22,008 bases of DNA from 13-2-20CM-68-14 sp046733295 (GTDB lineage: Bacteria; Actinomycetota; Thermoleophilia; Gaiellales; Gaiellaceae), in the NCBI GenBank assembly GCA_046733295.1, contig JBKPOY010000057.1, positions 1 through 22,008 of the forward strand. Direction: 5' to 3'. A program made the position numbers and the translations under genes. A model generated the notes under the pieces. That model had not been told where the DNA came from, ran no database searches, and saw only the letters and a program-made list of their open reading frames with translations. Numbering within the stretch: position 1 is the stretch's first letter; the number at the start of each line of letters is the position of its first letter. Below are positions 8,193 to 16,222 of this stretch, in pieces.

Positions 8193-8699
8193 ATGAGCGA
8201 ACAGGGCGGCGGAGCGGAACGACGCGTGCCGCCGCACCACGACCCAGCGTGCTGGGGCTGCGGCGACAACCCGACCGGCATTCACCTCCGCAAACCCGAG
8301 CGCGAGGGTCTGACCGAGTACGAGTCCTACCTCACCTTCGACGAACGGCACCAGGCGGGGCCCGGGCTCGTACACGGCGGGCTCGTGGCCGCGGCGCTGG
8401 ACGAGGCGTGCGGCCTCCTGGCGACGTGGTACCGGTTCCCGACCGTCACCGGGCGGCTGTTCGTGCACTTTCGCCGTCCCGTGCCGATCAACACCGAGCT
8501 GCTGGTTCGGGCGCGCCTTCGCCGCGAGCACAGCCGCCACCTCCACGTCGACGGTGAGCTCGTCGACGGCGACGACGTCCTCGCCCAGGCCCGGGGTGGG
8601 TTCGTGCACGTTCCGCTCGAGCACTTCCTCGGTACCCCCGAAGGTCGCGCGGCGGGCGAGGAGTGGCGCCGCCGGCTCGACGGCGCAGAGGACGGCTAG
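8193..8699 (+). CDS. PaaI-type hotdog-fold thioesterase
   Basis: A 168-residue 4HBT-fold protein. The hotdog helix carries HGGLVAAALDEACG (61-74), with the HGG turn and the D70/E71 pair typical of PaaI-like acyl-CoA thioesterases. The C-terminal strands (FVHFRRPVPINTELLVRARL) complete the sheet. Near the N-terminus CWGCGDNPTGIHL has a CxxC pair, as in other proteins of this actinobacterial subgroup. It probably hydrolyses a small acyl-CoA; the substrate is unknown. I chose ATG 8193 because the open frame upstream covers the hairpin repeat. The gene follows HMG-CoA reductase in the same direction after a 103-bp gap. Confidence 0.88.
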   Translation: MSEQGGGAERRVPPHHDPACWGCGDNPTGIHLRKPEREGLTEYESYLTFDERHQAGPGLVHGGLVAAALDEACGLLATWYRFPTVTGRLFVHFRRPVPINTELLVRARLRREHSRHLHVDGELVDGDDVLAQARGGFVHVPLEHFLGTPEGRAAGEEWRRRLDGAEDG

Positions 8700-8746
8700 C
8701 GATACTTGCCCGGAATACGAACCGCGCCAGGTAGGTTGAAGCCGAC

Positions 8747-9667
8747 GTGAAGCTCGAAGGCGTCCACCACGTCACCGCGATCACCGCGGACGCGCCGCGG
8801 AACGTCGAGTTCTACGCGGGGCTGCTCGGGCTGCGGCTAGTGAAGAAGACGGTCAACCAGGACGACCCCACCGTCTACCACCTCTTCTACGCGGACGAGC
8901 AGGGCGATCCCGGGTCGGACATTACGTTCTTCGAGTATCCGGGCGCGCGGCAGGGCCGCGCCGGCGCCGGCATGGTGCACACCGTCCAGTGGCGCGTCGG
9001 CTCGCCGGGCGCCGTCGAGTTCTGGGAGAAGCGGCTCGACAACCACGTGCTCTCCCGCGAGGACGGCCGGCTGACGTTCGTCGACCCGGAGGGCCTTCGT
9101 CACGAGCTCGCGGTCGTGGAAACGAGCGACGAGCCGCTGATCGCCAACAATCCCGAGGTTCCAGCCGAGCTCGCGCTGCAGGGGTTCGACGGCGTGCGTG
9201 CCTTCGCCGCCGGCCCGGATCGCAGCCGCGAGCTCCTCGAGCAGACACTCGGATTCGCCCCGCGCGAGGAGCGCGCCTGGGAGGTTCGCGGAGACGAGCG
9301 TGGCGGCACGTACCGCTACGACGAGGCGCCGCCGTCCCCCGGCGTCGGTGGGGCAGGAACCGTGCACCATGTCGCCTGGGCATCGACCCTCGACGACCAT
9401 CACGCCTGGCGTGAGCGAGTCGCGCAAGCCGGCGCCCACGTGACGCCTGTGATCGATCGCTTCTACTTCAGGTCGATCTATTTCCGGGAACCGAGCGGTG
9501 TCCTGTTCGAGATCGCCACGATCGGGCCCGGGTTCACGACCGACGAGTCGCTCGAGCACCTCGGCGAGCGACTGTCGCTGCCGCCGAACTTCGAGCATCT
9601 GCGCGACCAGGTCGAACCGGTCCTGACGCCGCTGCCGAATCCACGTCGGCCGGCGGCGACCCGGTGA
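8747..9667 (+). CDS. Two-domain VOC ring-cleaving dioxygenase-like protein
   Basis: A 306-residue protein with two glyoxalase-fold modules. The first starts GVHHVTAITADAPRNVEFYAG and the second is centred on GTVHHVAWAS. Probable metal ligands are H8, H208 and E255 (SGVLFEIAT), with a conserved aromatic Y245 in FRSIYFREPS just before. This layout matches the MhqO/MhqA group of ring-cleaving dioxygenases, linked in other bacteria to hydroquinone or quinone detoxification; the substrate here is inferred only. The start is GTG 8747-8749. The stop overlaps the next gene as GTGA, and in other bacteria such dioxygenases often sit beside a carboxylesterase, as here. Confidence 0.88.
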   Translation: MKLEGVHHVTAITADAPRNVEFYAGLLGLRLVKKTVNQDDPTVYHLFYADEQGDPGSDITFFEYPGARQGRAGAGMVHTVQWRVGSPGAVEFWEKRLDNHVLSREDGRLTFVDPEGLRHELAVVETSDEPLIANNPEVPAELALQGFDGVRAFAAGPDRSRELLEQTLGFAPREERAWEVRGDERGGTYRYDEAPPSPGVGGAGTVHHVAWASTLDDHHAWRERVAQAGAHVTPVIDRFYFRSIYFREPSGVLFEIATIGPGFTTDESLEHLGERLSLPPNFEHLRDQVEPVLTPLPNPRRPAATR

Positions 9668-10332
9668 GCCTGGAGGTTCTCGCGTATCGCCTGAGGCCGG
9701 CCGACGGCGCTCCCGAGGGCGCGCTCGTGCTGTTCCACGGCCGAGGGGCCGACGAGAAAGACCTCTTCCCGCTCGTCGACCTGCTCGACCCGGAACAGCG
9801 CCTCGTCGCCGCGACGCCGCGCGCGCCTTTGTCGCTTCCGCCGGGAGGGGCCCACTGGTACGTCGTGCGACAGGTGGGCTTCCCCGACAAGGAGACCTTC
9901 GACGCGAGCTACGAGCGGGCCGGAGCGTGGCTCGAGGCGTTCGCCGAGCAGACGGGGGTGTCGCCGAGACGGACCGTCCTCGGCGGCTTTTCGCAGGGCG
10001 CGGTGATGGCCTATGCGCTCGGGCTCGGGCACGGGCGCCCCCGGCCGGCCGGTGTCATCGGGCTCAGTGGCTTTCTTCCGACCGTGGACGGATTCGAGCT
10101 CGATCTCTCGGGCCCGCTGCTCCCTGTCGCGATCGGGCACGGCGTGTACGACCCCGTGATCTCCGTCGAGTTCAGCAGAGAGGCCCGGCGAGTACTCGAG
10201 CAGGCCGGCGCCGAGGTTTTCTACCGCGAGTACCCGCTACCGCACACGATCGACCCGCGCTACCTCGGGGAGCTGAGCGGCTGGTTACGCCGCTCGCTCG
10301 ACTCCGTCGAGGAGCTCCCAGTTCGCTCGTAG
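9664..10332 (+). CDS. Alpha/beta-hydrolase, phospholipase/carboxylesterase family
   Basis: A 222-residue small serine hydrolase. The catalytic triad is visible: S110 in GGFSQGAV, D163 in GHGVYDPVI and H194 in PLPHTID. The oxyanion loop is FHGRGADEKDL near residue 24. Length and motifs fit the carboxylesterase group that includes MhqD-like partners of MhqO dioxygenases. It starts at GTG 9664 in a four-base overlap with the dioxygenase gene, so the two are co-transcribed and coupled. Its last 48 bases overlap the 3' end of the convergent iron-enzyme gene, so the final 15 residues (SVEELPVRS end) are encoded antisense to that gene's C-terminal helix. Confidence 0.9.
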   Translation: MSLEVLAYRLRPADGAPEGALVLFHGRGADEKDLFPLVDLLDPEQRLVAATPRAPLSLPPGGAHWYVVRQVGFPDKETFDASYERAGAWLEAFAEQTGVSPRRTVLGGFSQGAVMAYALGLGHGRPRPAGVIGLSGFLPTVDGFELDLSGPLLPVAIGHGVYDPVISVEFSREARRVLEQAGAEVFYREYPLPHTIDPRYLGELSGWLRRSLDSVEELPVRS

Positions 10333-10872
10333 GGCGCGCTCGGCCGCGTCGGCGAGCGCCCGATGTCCTTCCGGCGGCGCGCCGGCCAGGGCGGTGCGGG
10401 CCGCCTTCGCGTGCTCGACGTCCCGCTCGGCGTGGAGCGTGAAATAGGCGGTCCCGGGCTCGTCGCCGGCGAAGCCATAGTGCTCCACGAGGCCCTTCAG
10501 CTTCGTCCGCGAGATCGCCGGCTGGGCCGATTCGACCGCGTACAGAACCGCGAGCGCCGCGTACCGGTCGGACGGGGCCCACGCGTCCGCGCAGGCTGCC
10601 GTCTCGTCCGTGGGATCGCGGTCGAGGGTCGCGTCGAGCGCCGCTGCGAAGTCGTCCCAAAGCGGTATGTGCTCGGCCTCTTCACGCGCGTGACCGTCGT
10701 CTCCGGCGGCCTCCGCCGCACGTGCGAGTGCGACCACCGCGTGGCGGTACTCACCGGCGTAGAAGGCCAGCTCGTCGCGCGTGAGCTCACCCCGCTCCCA
10801 CCGCGTGTAGAACGGGTGACGCAGGACGTCCCAGCGCTGCCGGGCCTCGTCGATTCGGGCACAAAGCTCCAT
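10285..10872 (-). CDS. TenA/PqqC-like iron-containing redox enzyme (CADD-like)
   Basis: A 195-residue haem-oxygenase-fold helical protein. LRHPFYTRWERGELTRDEL (17-35) and FYAGEYRHAV (37-46) are typical first helices. A His/Glu-rich stretch (61-68), E114 in YAVESAQP and the HAERDVEH motif (H147, D151, H154) give the diiron ligand pattern known from Chlamydia CADD. CADD-type enzymes make p-aminobenzoate from their own tyrosine; PqqC and TenA relatives do other chemistry, so the reaction here is uncertain. The start is ATG 10872. The 3' end overlaps the convergent esterase by 48 bp. Confidence 0.8.
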   Translation of the reverse strand: MELCARIDEARQRWDVLRHPFYTRWERGELTRDELAFYAGEYRHAVVALARAAEAAGDDGHAREEAEHIPLWDDFAAALDATLDRDPTDETAACADAWAPSDRYAALAVLYAVESAQPAISRTKLKGLVEHYGFAGDEPGTAYFTLHAERDVEHAKAARTALAGAPPEGHRALADAAERALRANWELLDGVERAA

Positions 10873-10953
10873 CTCGCTCCTTCTCCTCGAACGCGACCCC
10901 GTGGCGGCATCCTAGCCCGACGACCCGCCGGATACCGGAGTAGGCTCGTCCGT

Positions 10954-12291
10954 ATGAAGTCGCTCGTGGTCGTCGCCGTGCTCGCGCTGACGACCGCGGG
11001 CGGGGCGTCAGCCGAGCTGGTCGCCCGCGGTGTCGCCGACGGACTGCTCGCGGTGGCCCCGGACGGCCGTCCGTCCGTCGCCTACCTGCAGGGCGAGACG
11101 CTCGTCATCGCTCGCCGCGTCGGTCGCGGGCGCTGGGCCCGCGAGCGGCTCGGCACCGTCGCAAAGGGCTCGAGCCTCGCGGCGTTCGCGACGGGCGCGT
11201 CCGGTCCGGTGCTCGTGATCGTCGGACCCGGGGAGCGCACGCTCTACGTCGTCCACCGGCGCATGGGCTGGGCGCGCACCCAACTCGTGCGGCGCCTCGA
11301 CCCCGGCGTCGTCCTCGGTTGGCCGGGGCTCACGCTCGACCATGACGGGCTGCCTGCGGTGGCCTACACGCGCTGGCGGCATCGAAACCGCCTCAGCCAG
11401 CTCGTCCTCGCGCGCGTCACGGCCAAAGGGGTCGTGCGGGCGGTGCGGATCACGACGAACGGCTGGCCCGAGAGTTATGTGCCCCCGCCGGCTGCGCCGG
11501 TGCTGATGCCGAACGGTCGTATTCACGTCGTGGAGTCGTACGGAATCAGCAGCACGGTCGCGACGATCGAATGGATGCCCACCCGGAAATCGTGGACGGG
11601 ACAGTTCATCTTCGGCGGCGTCGGCGACTTCCCGGTCGGCCCGATGTTCGCAGCCGCCGCGGCGCCGAACGTTCTCTACGCCGCGTTCACCCAGGCGTTC
11701 CTGACCTGGGACGAGTTCCCCGTCACGCTGGCGATGCACGGCCGCAACATCGACTCGAACTTCGTGCTCGACCGCGCGCTCGCGACAGGGCTCGCGGTGA
11801 CGCCCTTCGGCGCCCAGATCGCGGCGAACCAGTGGGTGTCCGCGGCCCAGCTCGGCCTGCCCGGGGACGCGAATCTCTGGGCGGGAACGGTCACCGGCCG
11901 TCATGGCATGGAGGTCGACGGCTGGCTCGACGGTCTGGCGAATGCGCCGCGGGCCAGGACGCAGGACTTGCTGCTCGCGGGCCCGGCCGGCCTCTCGTGG
12001 TTCCGGACCCGCGACCGAGCGCCGATCCGGGTCACACTCGCGGCCGTTGACCGCGACGACGGCACCGTCGCCCTCAGCGGACGCGTGCGAGGACGCTCCG
12101 GACGGGTCGTGCTCTACCGCGAGCGTCCCGGCGCGCCGCGCGAGCGTGTCGCACAGGTGAGGCTCGGTGCCGGCGGCTCGTTCACGTTCGTCGACAGCCC
12201 GAGGATTCGGCCGGTGGTCTACCGCGCCGTCTACACCGACCCGGCCACCGGAATTCCGTACGCGCGCCTGCTGCGAGAAGCCGTGAACTAG
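10954..12291 (+). CDS. Secreted beta-propeller-like protein of unknown function
   Basis: A 445-residue protein with a clear Sec signal: a short basic start (MK), a hydrophobic core (LVVVAVLALTTAGG) and an AxA-type cleavage site near residue 20. The body (about 25-340) has recurring short units of the form 'DGRPSVAYLQGETLVIARRVGRG', which look like beta-propeller or sialidase-type blades. The last 90 residues look like an immunoglobulin-type beta-sandwich. No enzyme motif is recognisable. Translation begins at ATG 10954; the open frame upstream runs antisense through the preceding gene and is ignored. It is probably exported to the cell surface or medium. Confidence 0.8.
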   Translation: MKSLVVVAVLALTTAGGASAELVARGVADGLLAVAPDGRPSVAYLQGETLVIARRVGRGRWARERLGTVAKGSSLAAFATGASGPVLVIVGPGERTLYVVHRRMGWARTQLVRRLDPGVVLGWPGLTLDHDGLPAVAYTRWRHRNRLSQLVLARVTAKGVVRAVRITTNGWPESYVPPPAAPVLMPNGRIHVVESYGISSTVATIEWMPTRKSWTGQFIFGGVGDFPVGPMFAAAAAPNVLYAAFTQAFLTWDEFPVTLAMHGRNIDSNFVLDRALATGLAVTPFGAQIAANQWVSAAQLGLPGDANLWAGTVTGRHGMEVDGWLDGLANAPRARTQDLLLAGPAGLSWFRTRDRAPIRVTLAAVDRDDGTVALSGRVRGRSGRVVLYRERPGAPRERVAQVRLGAGGSFTFVDSPRIRPVVYRAVYTDPATGIPYARLLREAVN

Positions 12292-12344
12292 CACGCGATC
12301 TCACACGGGAAGGCCCCACGGCGTTTCTCGTTGTAGGTGGGCGA

Positions 12345-13283
12345 GTGACCGTGAGCCAGGAGTCGGTCTGCGAGCCGCGGGCGCGGGCTCGTCGGCGGCC
12401 GGCGTTCCTCGACCGCGAATCGGCCCCGGCGCTTCTGGCGGCGCTCGTCACTGTCGTTCTCTGGGCCTCCGCGTTCGTCGGTATTCGGTCGGCGGGCCGG
12501 GACCTCTCCCCCGGCTCGCTCGCGCTCGGCCGCCTGCTCGTCGCCTCGGCCGTGCTGCTCCTGATCGCGGCGATCAGGCGCGAGCTCGTTCCACGCCGCC
12601 TCTCGGACGTCCGCGCAGCTGCGCCCGCGTTGATCCTCTGCGGCCTGCTCTGGTTCGGCGCCTACAACGTCGCGCTCAACGCAGCCGAGCGGCGGGTCGA
12701 CGCGGGCACCGCCGCGATGCTGATCGGGATCGGCCCGATCCTGATCGCGATCGTGGCGGGCTTCGCGCTCCGCGAAGGGTTCCCACGCGGATTGCTCATC
12801 GGCTGCGCAACCGCCTTCGCGGGGGTGGTCGTGATCGGGGTCGCGTCGTCGGACGGCGGCTCGACCACCACCGGAGTCGTCCTCTGCCTCGCGGCGGCCG
12901 GCGCCTACGCCGTCGCGGTCGTCCTCCAGAAGTCGGTGATCGGGCGCCTCACCCCGCTCCAGACGACGCTGCTCTGCTGCGTCGTCGCGACGCTCGCGTT
13001 GCTGCCGTTCGCGCCGCAGCTCGCCCGCGAACTCGGCGACGCCAAGACGAGCGCGGTGGGCTGGGTCCTCTACCTCGGGGCGTTCCCCACGGCGATTGCG
13101 TTCACGACGTGGGCATTCGCTCTGGCGCGGACGAGCGCGGGCAAGCTCGGCGCAACGACCTATCTCGCGCCCCCGATCTCGGTCCTGCTCGGCTGGCTCC
13201 TGCTGTCGGAGTCCCCGCCCGCGCTGGCGCTGGCCGGTGGGGCGCTCTGTCTCGCCGGCGTCGCGATCGCACGCCGGGGCTGA
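12345..13283 (+). CDS. DMT-superfamily (EamA) transporter
   Basis: A 312-residue integral membrane protein with ten predicted helices in two EamA repeats, about residues 30-160 and 165-308. The first repeat opens with LAALVTVVLWASAFVGIRSAG, the usual EamA start. Each repeat ends with an 'ILIAIVAGFALREG' or 'LLLSESPPALALAGGALCLAGV' pattern. The family exports or imports amino acids and metabolites; the substrate is not evident. The likely start is GTG 12345, with a second GTG two codons later. It begins 53 bp after the secreted protein gene. Confidence 0.9.
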   Translation: MTVSQESVCEPRARARRRPAFLDRESAPALLAALVTVVLWASAFVGIRSAGRDLSPGSLALGRLLVASAVLLLIAAIRRELVPRRLSDVRAAAPALILCGLLWFGAYNVALNAAERRVDAGTAAMLIGIGPILIAIVAGFALREGFPRGLLIGCATAFAGVVVIGVASSDGGSTTTGVVLCLAAAGAYAVAVVLQKSVIGRLTPLQTTLLCCVVATLALLPFAPQLARELGDAKTSAVGWVLYLGAFPTAIAFTTWAFALARTSAGKLGATTYLAPPISVLLGWLLLSESPPALALAGGALCLAGVAIARRG

Positions 13284-13287
13284 AGAA

Positions 13288-13304
13288 GGGGGTGCATCGC
13301 CCCC
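13288..13304. terminator. Hairpin between convergent transporter genes
   Basis: GGGGGTG and CGCCCCC pair around a three-base loop between the stops of the DMT and MFS genes, which converge here. It is probably a shared, bidirectional terminator hairpin with no clear U-tract. Read on the minus strand it resembles the hairpin repeat seen at 4402-4430 and 8145-8170, though less closely. Confidence 0.45.
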
Positions 13305-13319
13305 ACCGCAGCCGCGCGA

Positions 13320-14966
13320 CTAGCCGGGTTGAGCGAGAGCTTCGGCCTCGGGTGGTGGAGCGCGGCCGGGCTGCGTCGCCGAGATCCGCTGGGCGAAGAA
13401 GAGCGCGATGATCGCGACGAGGGCGAGCGCGGCGAGCGCGGCACGCAGGCCGTCGAGCCTGGCATCGGCGTTCGCGTCGAGGGCCGCCTGACTCACGTCC
13501 GAGCTGGCGCCGGCCTCGTCCAGGGCGGACTCGAGCTGGGCGTCCGACGAGAAGGGCACCCCGCTCGAAAGCTTGACCGTCGCGTTCTCCTTCACCCTCG
13601 CCGGGATCCCGTCGCTGGTCTGGATGTTCGCGATGAACGACGACGTCAGCGCCGCGATCATGACCGACCCCGCAAGCGCCGTTCCGATCGAGGCGCCGAG
13701 GTTCGTAACCGTGTTCTGGACGCCGCCGACCTCGGAGCTCTGCTCGTCGGGCACCGCCGACACCGTCACGGCGCCGAGCTGGGAGGCGAGCGCGCCGATG
13801 CCGAGCCCGATCAGCAGGAGCGGCACGGTGACGATCTCGGCACCGGCGTCCGGGTCGAGAGCGGCGAGCAGAACGAGGGCTCCGACGAGCATCGAGAAGA
13901 CCCCGAGCCGCACGACCAGCCTCGGCGACACATCCGGAAGGAGGCGCGGGATCCCGATCGCCGCAACGAGCAGCGTCAGGGAGAGCGGCAGGATCCGGGC
14001 GCCGGTCGCCAGCGCGGACAGCCCGAGCGCGACCGAGAGGTAGAGCGGCACGATGAAGAAGACGCCCATTTGAATGAGGTACTGGAAGAAGAACATCGTC
14101 AGCCCGCCGGTGAGCTGCCGGTTCCGCAGCAGCTCCGGGTCGACGAGCGGTTCGGCCCCTCGGCCGGCGAGGTGCGCCTGCCAGCGGAAGAACAGCCAGA
14201 TCACGAACAGGCCGGAGAGCATCAGCCACGGCACCGGTGACATTCCGAACCACGCGGGCTGGCCCTCCTTCGGGAAGAGCCAACCCCACGTGCCCGAGCG
14301 GAGCACGCCGTACACGAACACGCCGAGGCCGGTTCCGGAGAGGACGGCACCGACGTAGTCGATCCGCGGCCGCCGGTCGGGCGGTGCCTCGGCCGCACGG
14401 CGCGAGAGGACGATGATCGCGAGCACGAGCAGCACCTCGCCCGCGAACACCCAACGCCATGAGAAGTAGGTCGTCGCAACGCCGCCGATCAGAGGCCCCA
14501 GGGCGATCGCGATCGCACCCGCGGCCGCCACCAACCCGTAGGCCGCTGGTCGCCGCTCGGGCGGAAAGTTGCTCGCGACGAGCGCGACGATTGCCGGCAG
14601 GATCAGGGCCGCGCCGACTCCCTCGAGGAACGACCAGCCAATCAGGAGCACGGGCAGGCTCGGCGCCAACGCGGTCGTCAGCGATCCGCAACCGTAGATG
14701 ATGCAGCCGATCGTGAAAGCCCGCTTGCGACCGAGCAGCGCGCCGACCTTGCTCCCGGGAATCATCAGCACCGCCATTACCAATGTGTAGGCCGTAATCG
14801 CGCCCTGGATCCCGGTCACCGTGGTGCCGACATCCTCGGCCACGGTCGCGATCGAGACATTCATGACGGAGCTGTCGAGCGCCATCAGGAACTGCCCGGC
14901 AGCAAGCGTCAGCAGAATGAGCTTCGCGCCGGCAGCGCGGTCGGAGGCGATGCCGGCGTCGGTCAC
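13320..14966 (-). CDS. MFS exporter, DHA2 (14-helix EmrB/QacA-like) family
   Basis: A 548-residue transporter with about 14 membrane helices. Family signatures are MALDSSVMNVSIATV (helix 1, D31), the loop 2-3 motif GALLGRKRAF and the antiporter motif GPLIGG. A long soluble loop before the last helix (about 455-520, rich in Ser, Ala and Asp) faces outside. The family uses proton motive force to export drugs or lipophilic compounds. I chose GTG 14964-14966. The open frame continues upstream across the tRNA and udgX but has no protein-like content there. It converges on the DMT gene. Confidence 0.93.
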   Translation of the reverse strand: MTDAGIASDRAAGAKLILLTLAAGQFLMALDSSVMNVSIATVAEDVGTTVTGIQGAITAYTLVMAVLMIPGSKVGALLGRKRAFTIGCIIYGCGSLTTALAPSLPVLLIGWSFLEGVGAALILPAIVALVASNFPPERRPAAYGLVAAAGAIAIALGPLIGGVATTYFSWRWVFAGEVLLVLAIIVLSRRAAEAPPDRRPRIDYVGAVLSGTGLGVFVYGVLRSGTWGWLFPKEGQPAWFGMSPVPWLMLSGLFVIWLFFRWQAHLAGRGAEPLVDPELLRNRQLTGGLTMFFFQYLIQMGVFFIVPLYLSVALGLSALATGARILPLSLTLLVAAIGIPRLLPDVSPRLVVRLGVFSMLVGALVLLAALDPDAGAEIVTVPLLLIGLGIGALASQLGAVTVSAVPDEQSSEVGGVQNTVTNLGASIGTALAGSVMIAALTSSFIANIQTSDGIPARVKENATVKLSSGVPFSSDAQLESALDEAGASSDVSQAALDANADARLDGLRAALAALALVAIIALFFAQRISATQPGRAPPPEAEALAQPG

Positions 14967-15054
14967 GCTGCGTACTCTCGCACCTACGGCAGCCGGAGAT
15001 AACGAATCAGCTCGCGCATCCAAGCGTCGGCAGCCCGGGGGCATACCTCCGAAG

Positions 15055-15125
15055 AGGCGCCGAGCGGATTCGAACCGCTGTACGAGGCTTTGCAGGCCTC
15101 TGCCTAACCTCTCGGCCACGGCGCC
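15055..15125 (-). tRNA. tRNA-Cys (anticodon GCA)
   Basis: A 71-base cloverleaf on the minus strand. The acceptor stem is GGCGCCG with CGGCGCC, the D-arm GCC-loop-GGC, and the anticodon stem GAGGC/GCCTC with loop CTGCAAA giving anticodon GCA. The T-arm is AGCGG, TTCGAAT, CCGCT. The discriminator base is U73, as expected for tRNA-Cys. The 3' CCA is not encoded. It diverges from udgX. Confidence 0.96.
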
Positions 15126-15168
15126 GCGACGGCGCATCGTACCGCCGCCTGCGGGGTACACCGAACCC

Positions 15169-15798
15169 GTGAGCCAGCTTTCGCTCGACGGCGACGGCAC
15201 TGCCGCACCGCTCGTCCCTTCGCGGCCGAGCCTCAAGAACCTGCGCGAAGCCGCGGCCGGTTGCCGGGCGTGCCCGCTCTGGGAAAGCGGCACCCAGACC
15301 GTGTTCGGCGAAGGAGCGGCCAAGGCCGACGTCGTCTTCGTGGGCGAGCAGCCGGGCGACCGCGAGGACCTCGAGGGACGGCCCTTCGTCGGGCCCGCGG
15401 GCAAGCTGCTCGACGACGGGCTCGAGGAAGCCGGCATCGATCGCTCGCAGGTCTACGTGACCAACGTGGTCAAGCACTTCAAGTGGAAGCCGCAAGGGAA
15501 GCGGCGGATTCATCAGAAGCCGAACTGGCGTGAGATCGCAGCCTGCCGGCCGTGGCTCGACGCCGAGGTCGGGGTCCTGAAGCCTCGCGTCCTGGTCTGT
15601 CTCGGGGCCACCGCGGCGCAGGCTCTGCTCGGCCGTGACTTCCGCGTCTCGCGACAGCGCGGCGAGCTCGTCGACTCGCCGCTCGCGGAGAAGACGATCG
15701 CCACGGTGCACCCATCGTCGATCCTTAGAGCCGAGGATCGCGAGGCCCAGTTCCGCGAGTTCGTCCGCGACCTGGAAACGGTCGCAAGGCTCATCTAG
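15169..15798 (+). CDS. udgX: UdgX-type uracil-DNA glycosylase (Fe-S, covalent suicide type)
   Basis: A 209-residue family-4-like uracil-DNA glycosylase. Motif A is GEQPGDRED (59-67), and C32, C35, C126 and C144 are the probable [4Fe-4S] ligands. The second active-site motif is HPSSILR (181-187). Between them lies the insertion KRRIH (111-115), the signature that separates UdgX from ordinary UdgA; by homology H115 corresponds to the histidine that attacks the abasic sugar and leaves the protein covalently attached to DNA. The start is GTG 15169; frames upstream cross the tRNA and are ignored. The stop overlaps the convergent membrane protein by four bases. Confidence 0.95.
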   Translation: MSQLSLDGDGTAAPLVPSRPSLKNLREAAAGCRACPLWESGTQTVFGEGAAKADVVFVGEQPGDREDLEGRPFVGPAGKLLDDGLEEAGIDRSQVYVTNVVKHFKWKPQGKRRIHQKPNWREIAACRPWLDAEVGVLKPRVLVCLGATAAQALLGRDFRVSRQRGELVDSPLAEKTIATVHPSSILRAEDREAQFREFVRDLETVARLI

Positions 15799-16022
15799 AA
15801 GAAGTCCGGGTCGTCCTCGGGCTCGTTGTGCCCGAGGGGATCGTCACGCCGGTTCCTGTAGACGAGGAAGCAGAACCAGCCGGCGATCATCGGCACGAGC
15901 AGCAGGACCCAGGCATCGCGCCAGGCGATCGCGAACCAGAGCGCGGCCGCCGCGGCGGCCGCGCTCCAGCGAAACATCCGCTCCTCTCGGGGGCGGAGCG
16001 ATTCGTACAGCTCGCGCATCAT
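15795..16022 (-). CDS. Small membrane protein, unknown
   Basis: A 75-residue protein with two hydrophobic segments (about residues 17-34 and 37-54), a charged N-terminus and an acidic tail ending EPEDDPDFF. I do not recognise a family. The start ATG overlaps the pilin stop as ATGA (16019-16022), so the two are probably translated together. A role in pilin handling is possible but is inferred only from the coupling. The stop overlaps the udgX stop on the other strand. Confidence 0.75.
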   Translation of the reverse strand: MMRELYESLRPREERMFRWSAAAAAAALWFAIAWRDAWVLLLVPMIAGWFCFLVYRNRRDDPLGHNEPEDDPDFF

Positions 16023-16222
16023 CCGCCGGGGAGAATGTTGGCGACGCTCGTGATCGCGTTGCGCACGTTGCTCGAGAGCAGCGTGATCGCTCCGATCACC
16101 GCGATCGTGATCACTGCCAGCACGACGCCGTATTCCGCCATGGTCTGGCCCTCCTCGCGCTTGCGCAGCTCGCTGGCTGCGTCGACGGCGTACGCCTGCG
16201 CGAATGCGAAGAGCTTCAGCAA
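16019..16222 (-). CDS. Flp-family type IVb pilin
   Basis: A 67-residue prepilin. The short leader contains basic residues (LRKREEG) before the processing site, followed by QTMAEYGVVLAVITIAVIG: Glu at mature position 5, then a hydrophobic helix, as in Flp/Tad pilins. A prepilin peptidase would cleave after the Gly; mature subunits assemble into thin adhesive pili. I chose the TTG at 16220-16222, with GGGAGG eight or nine bases upstream. A frame starting further upstream at 16294 is open but lacks a ribosome-binding site. No tad assembly genes are in the window. Confidence 0.9.
   Translation of the reverse strand: MLKLFAFAQAYAVDAASELRKREEGQTMAEYGVVLAVITIAVIGAITLLSSNVRNAITSVANILPGG

Noticed and set aside
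6926..8281. Minus-strand open frame of 451 codons
   Set aside because: It lies antisense to HMG-CoA reductase, which has all catalytic residues; the frame is an effect of high GC content.
11008..12294. Minus-strand open frame of 428 codons
   Set aside because: Antisense to the secreted protein gene; composition is Arg/Asp/Glu-rich with no domain.
13329..14240. Plus-strand open frame of 303 codons
   Set aside because: Antisense to the MFS exporter; extremely charged and repetitive, typical of high-GC antisense frames.
14967..15437. Upstream extension of the MFS frame
   Set aside because: It would run through tRNA-Cys and antisense to udgX, and the translation has no protein character; the start at GTG 14966 fits the family.
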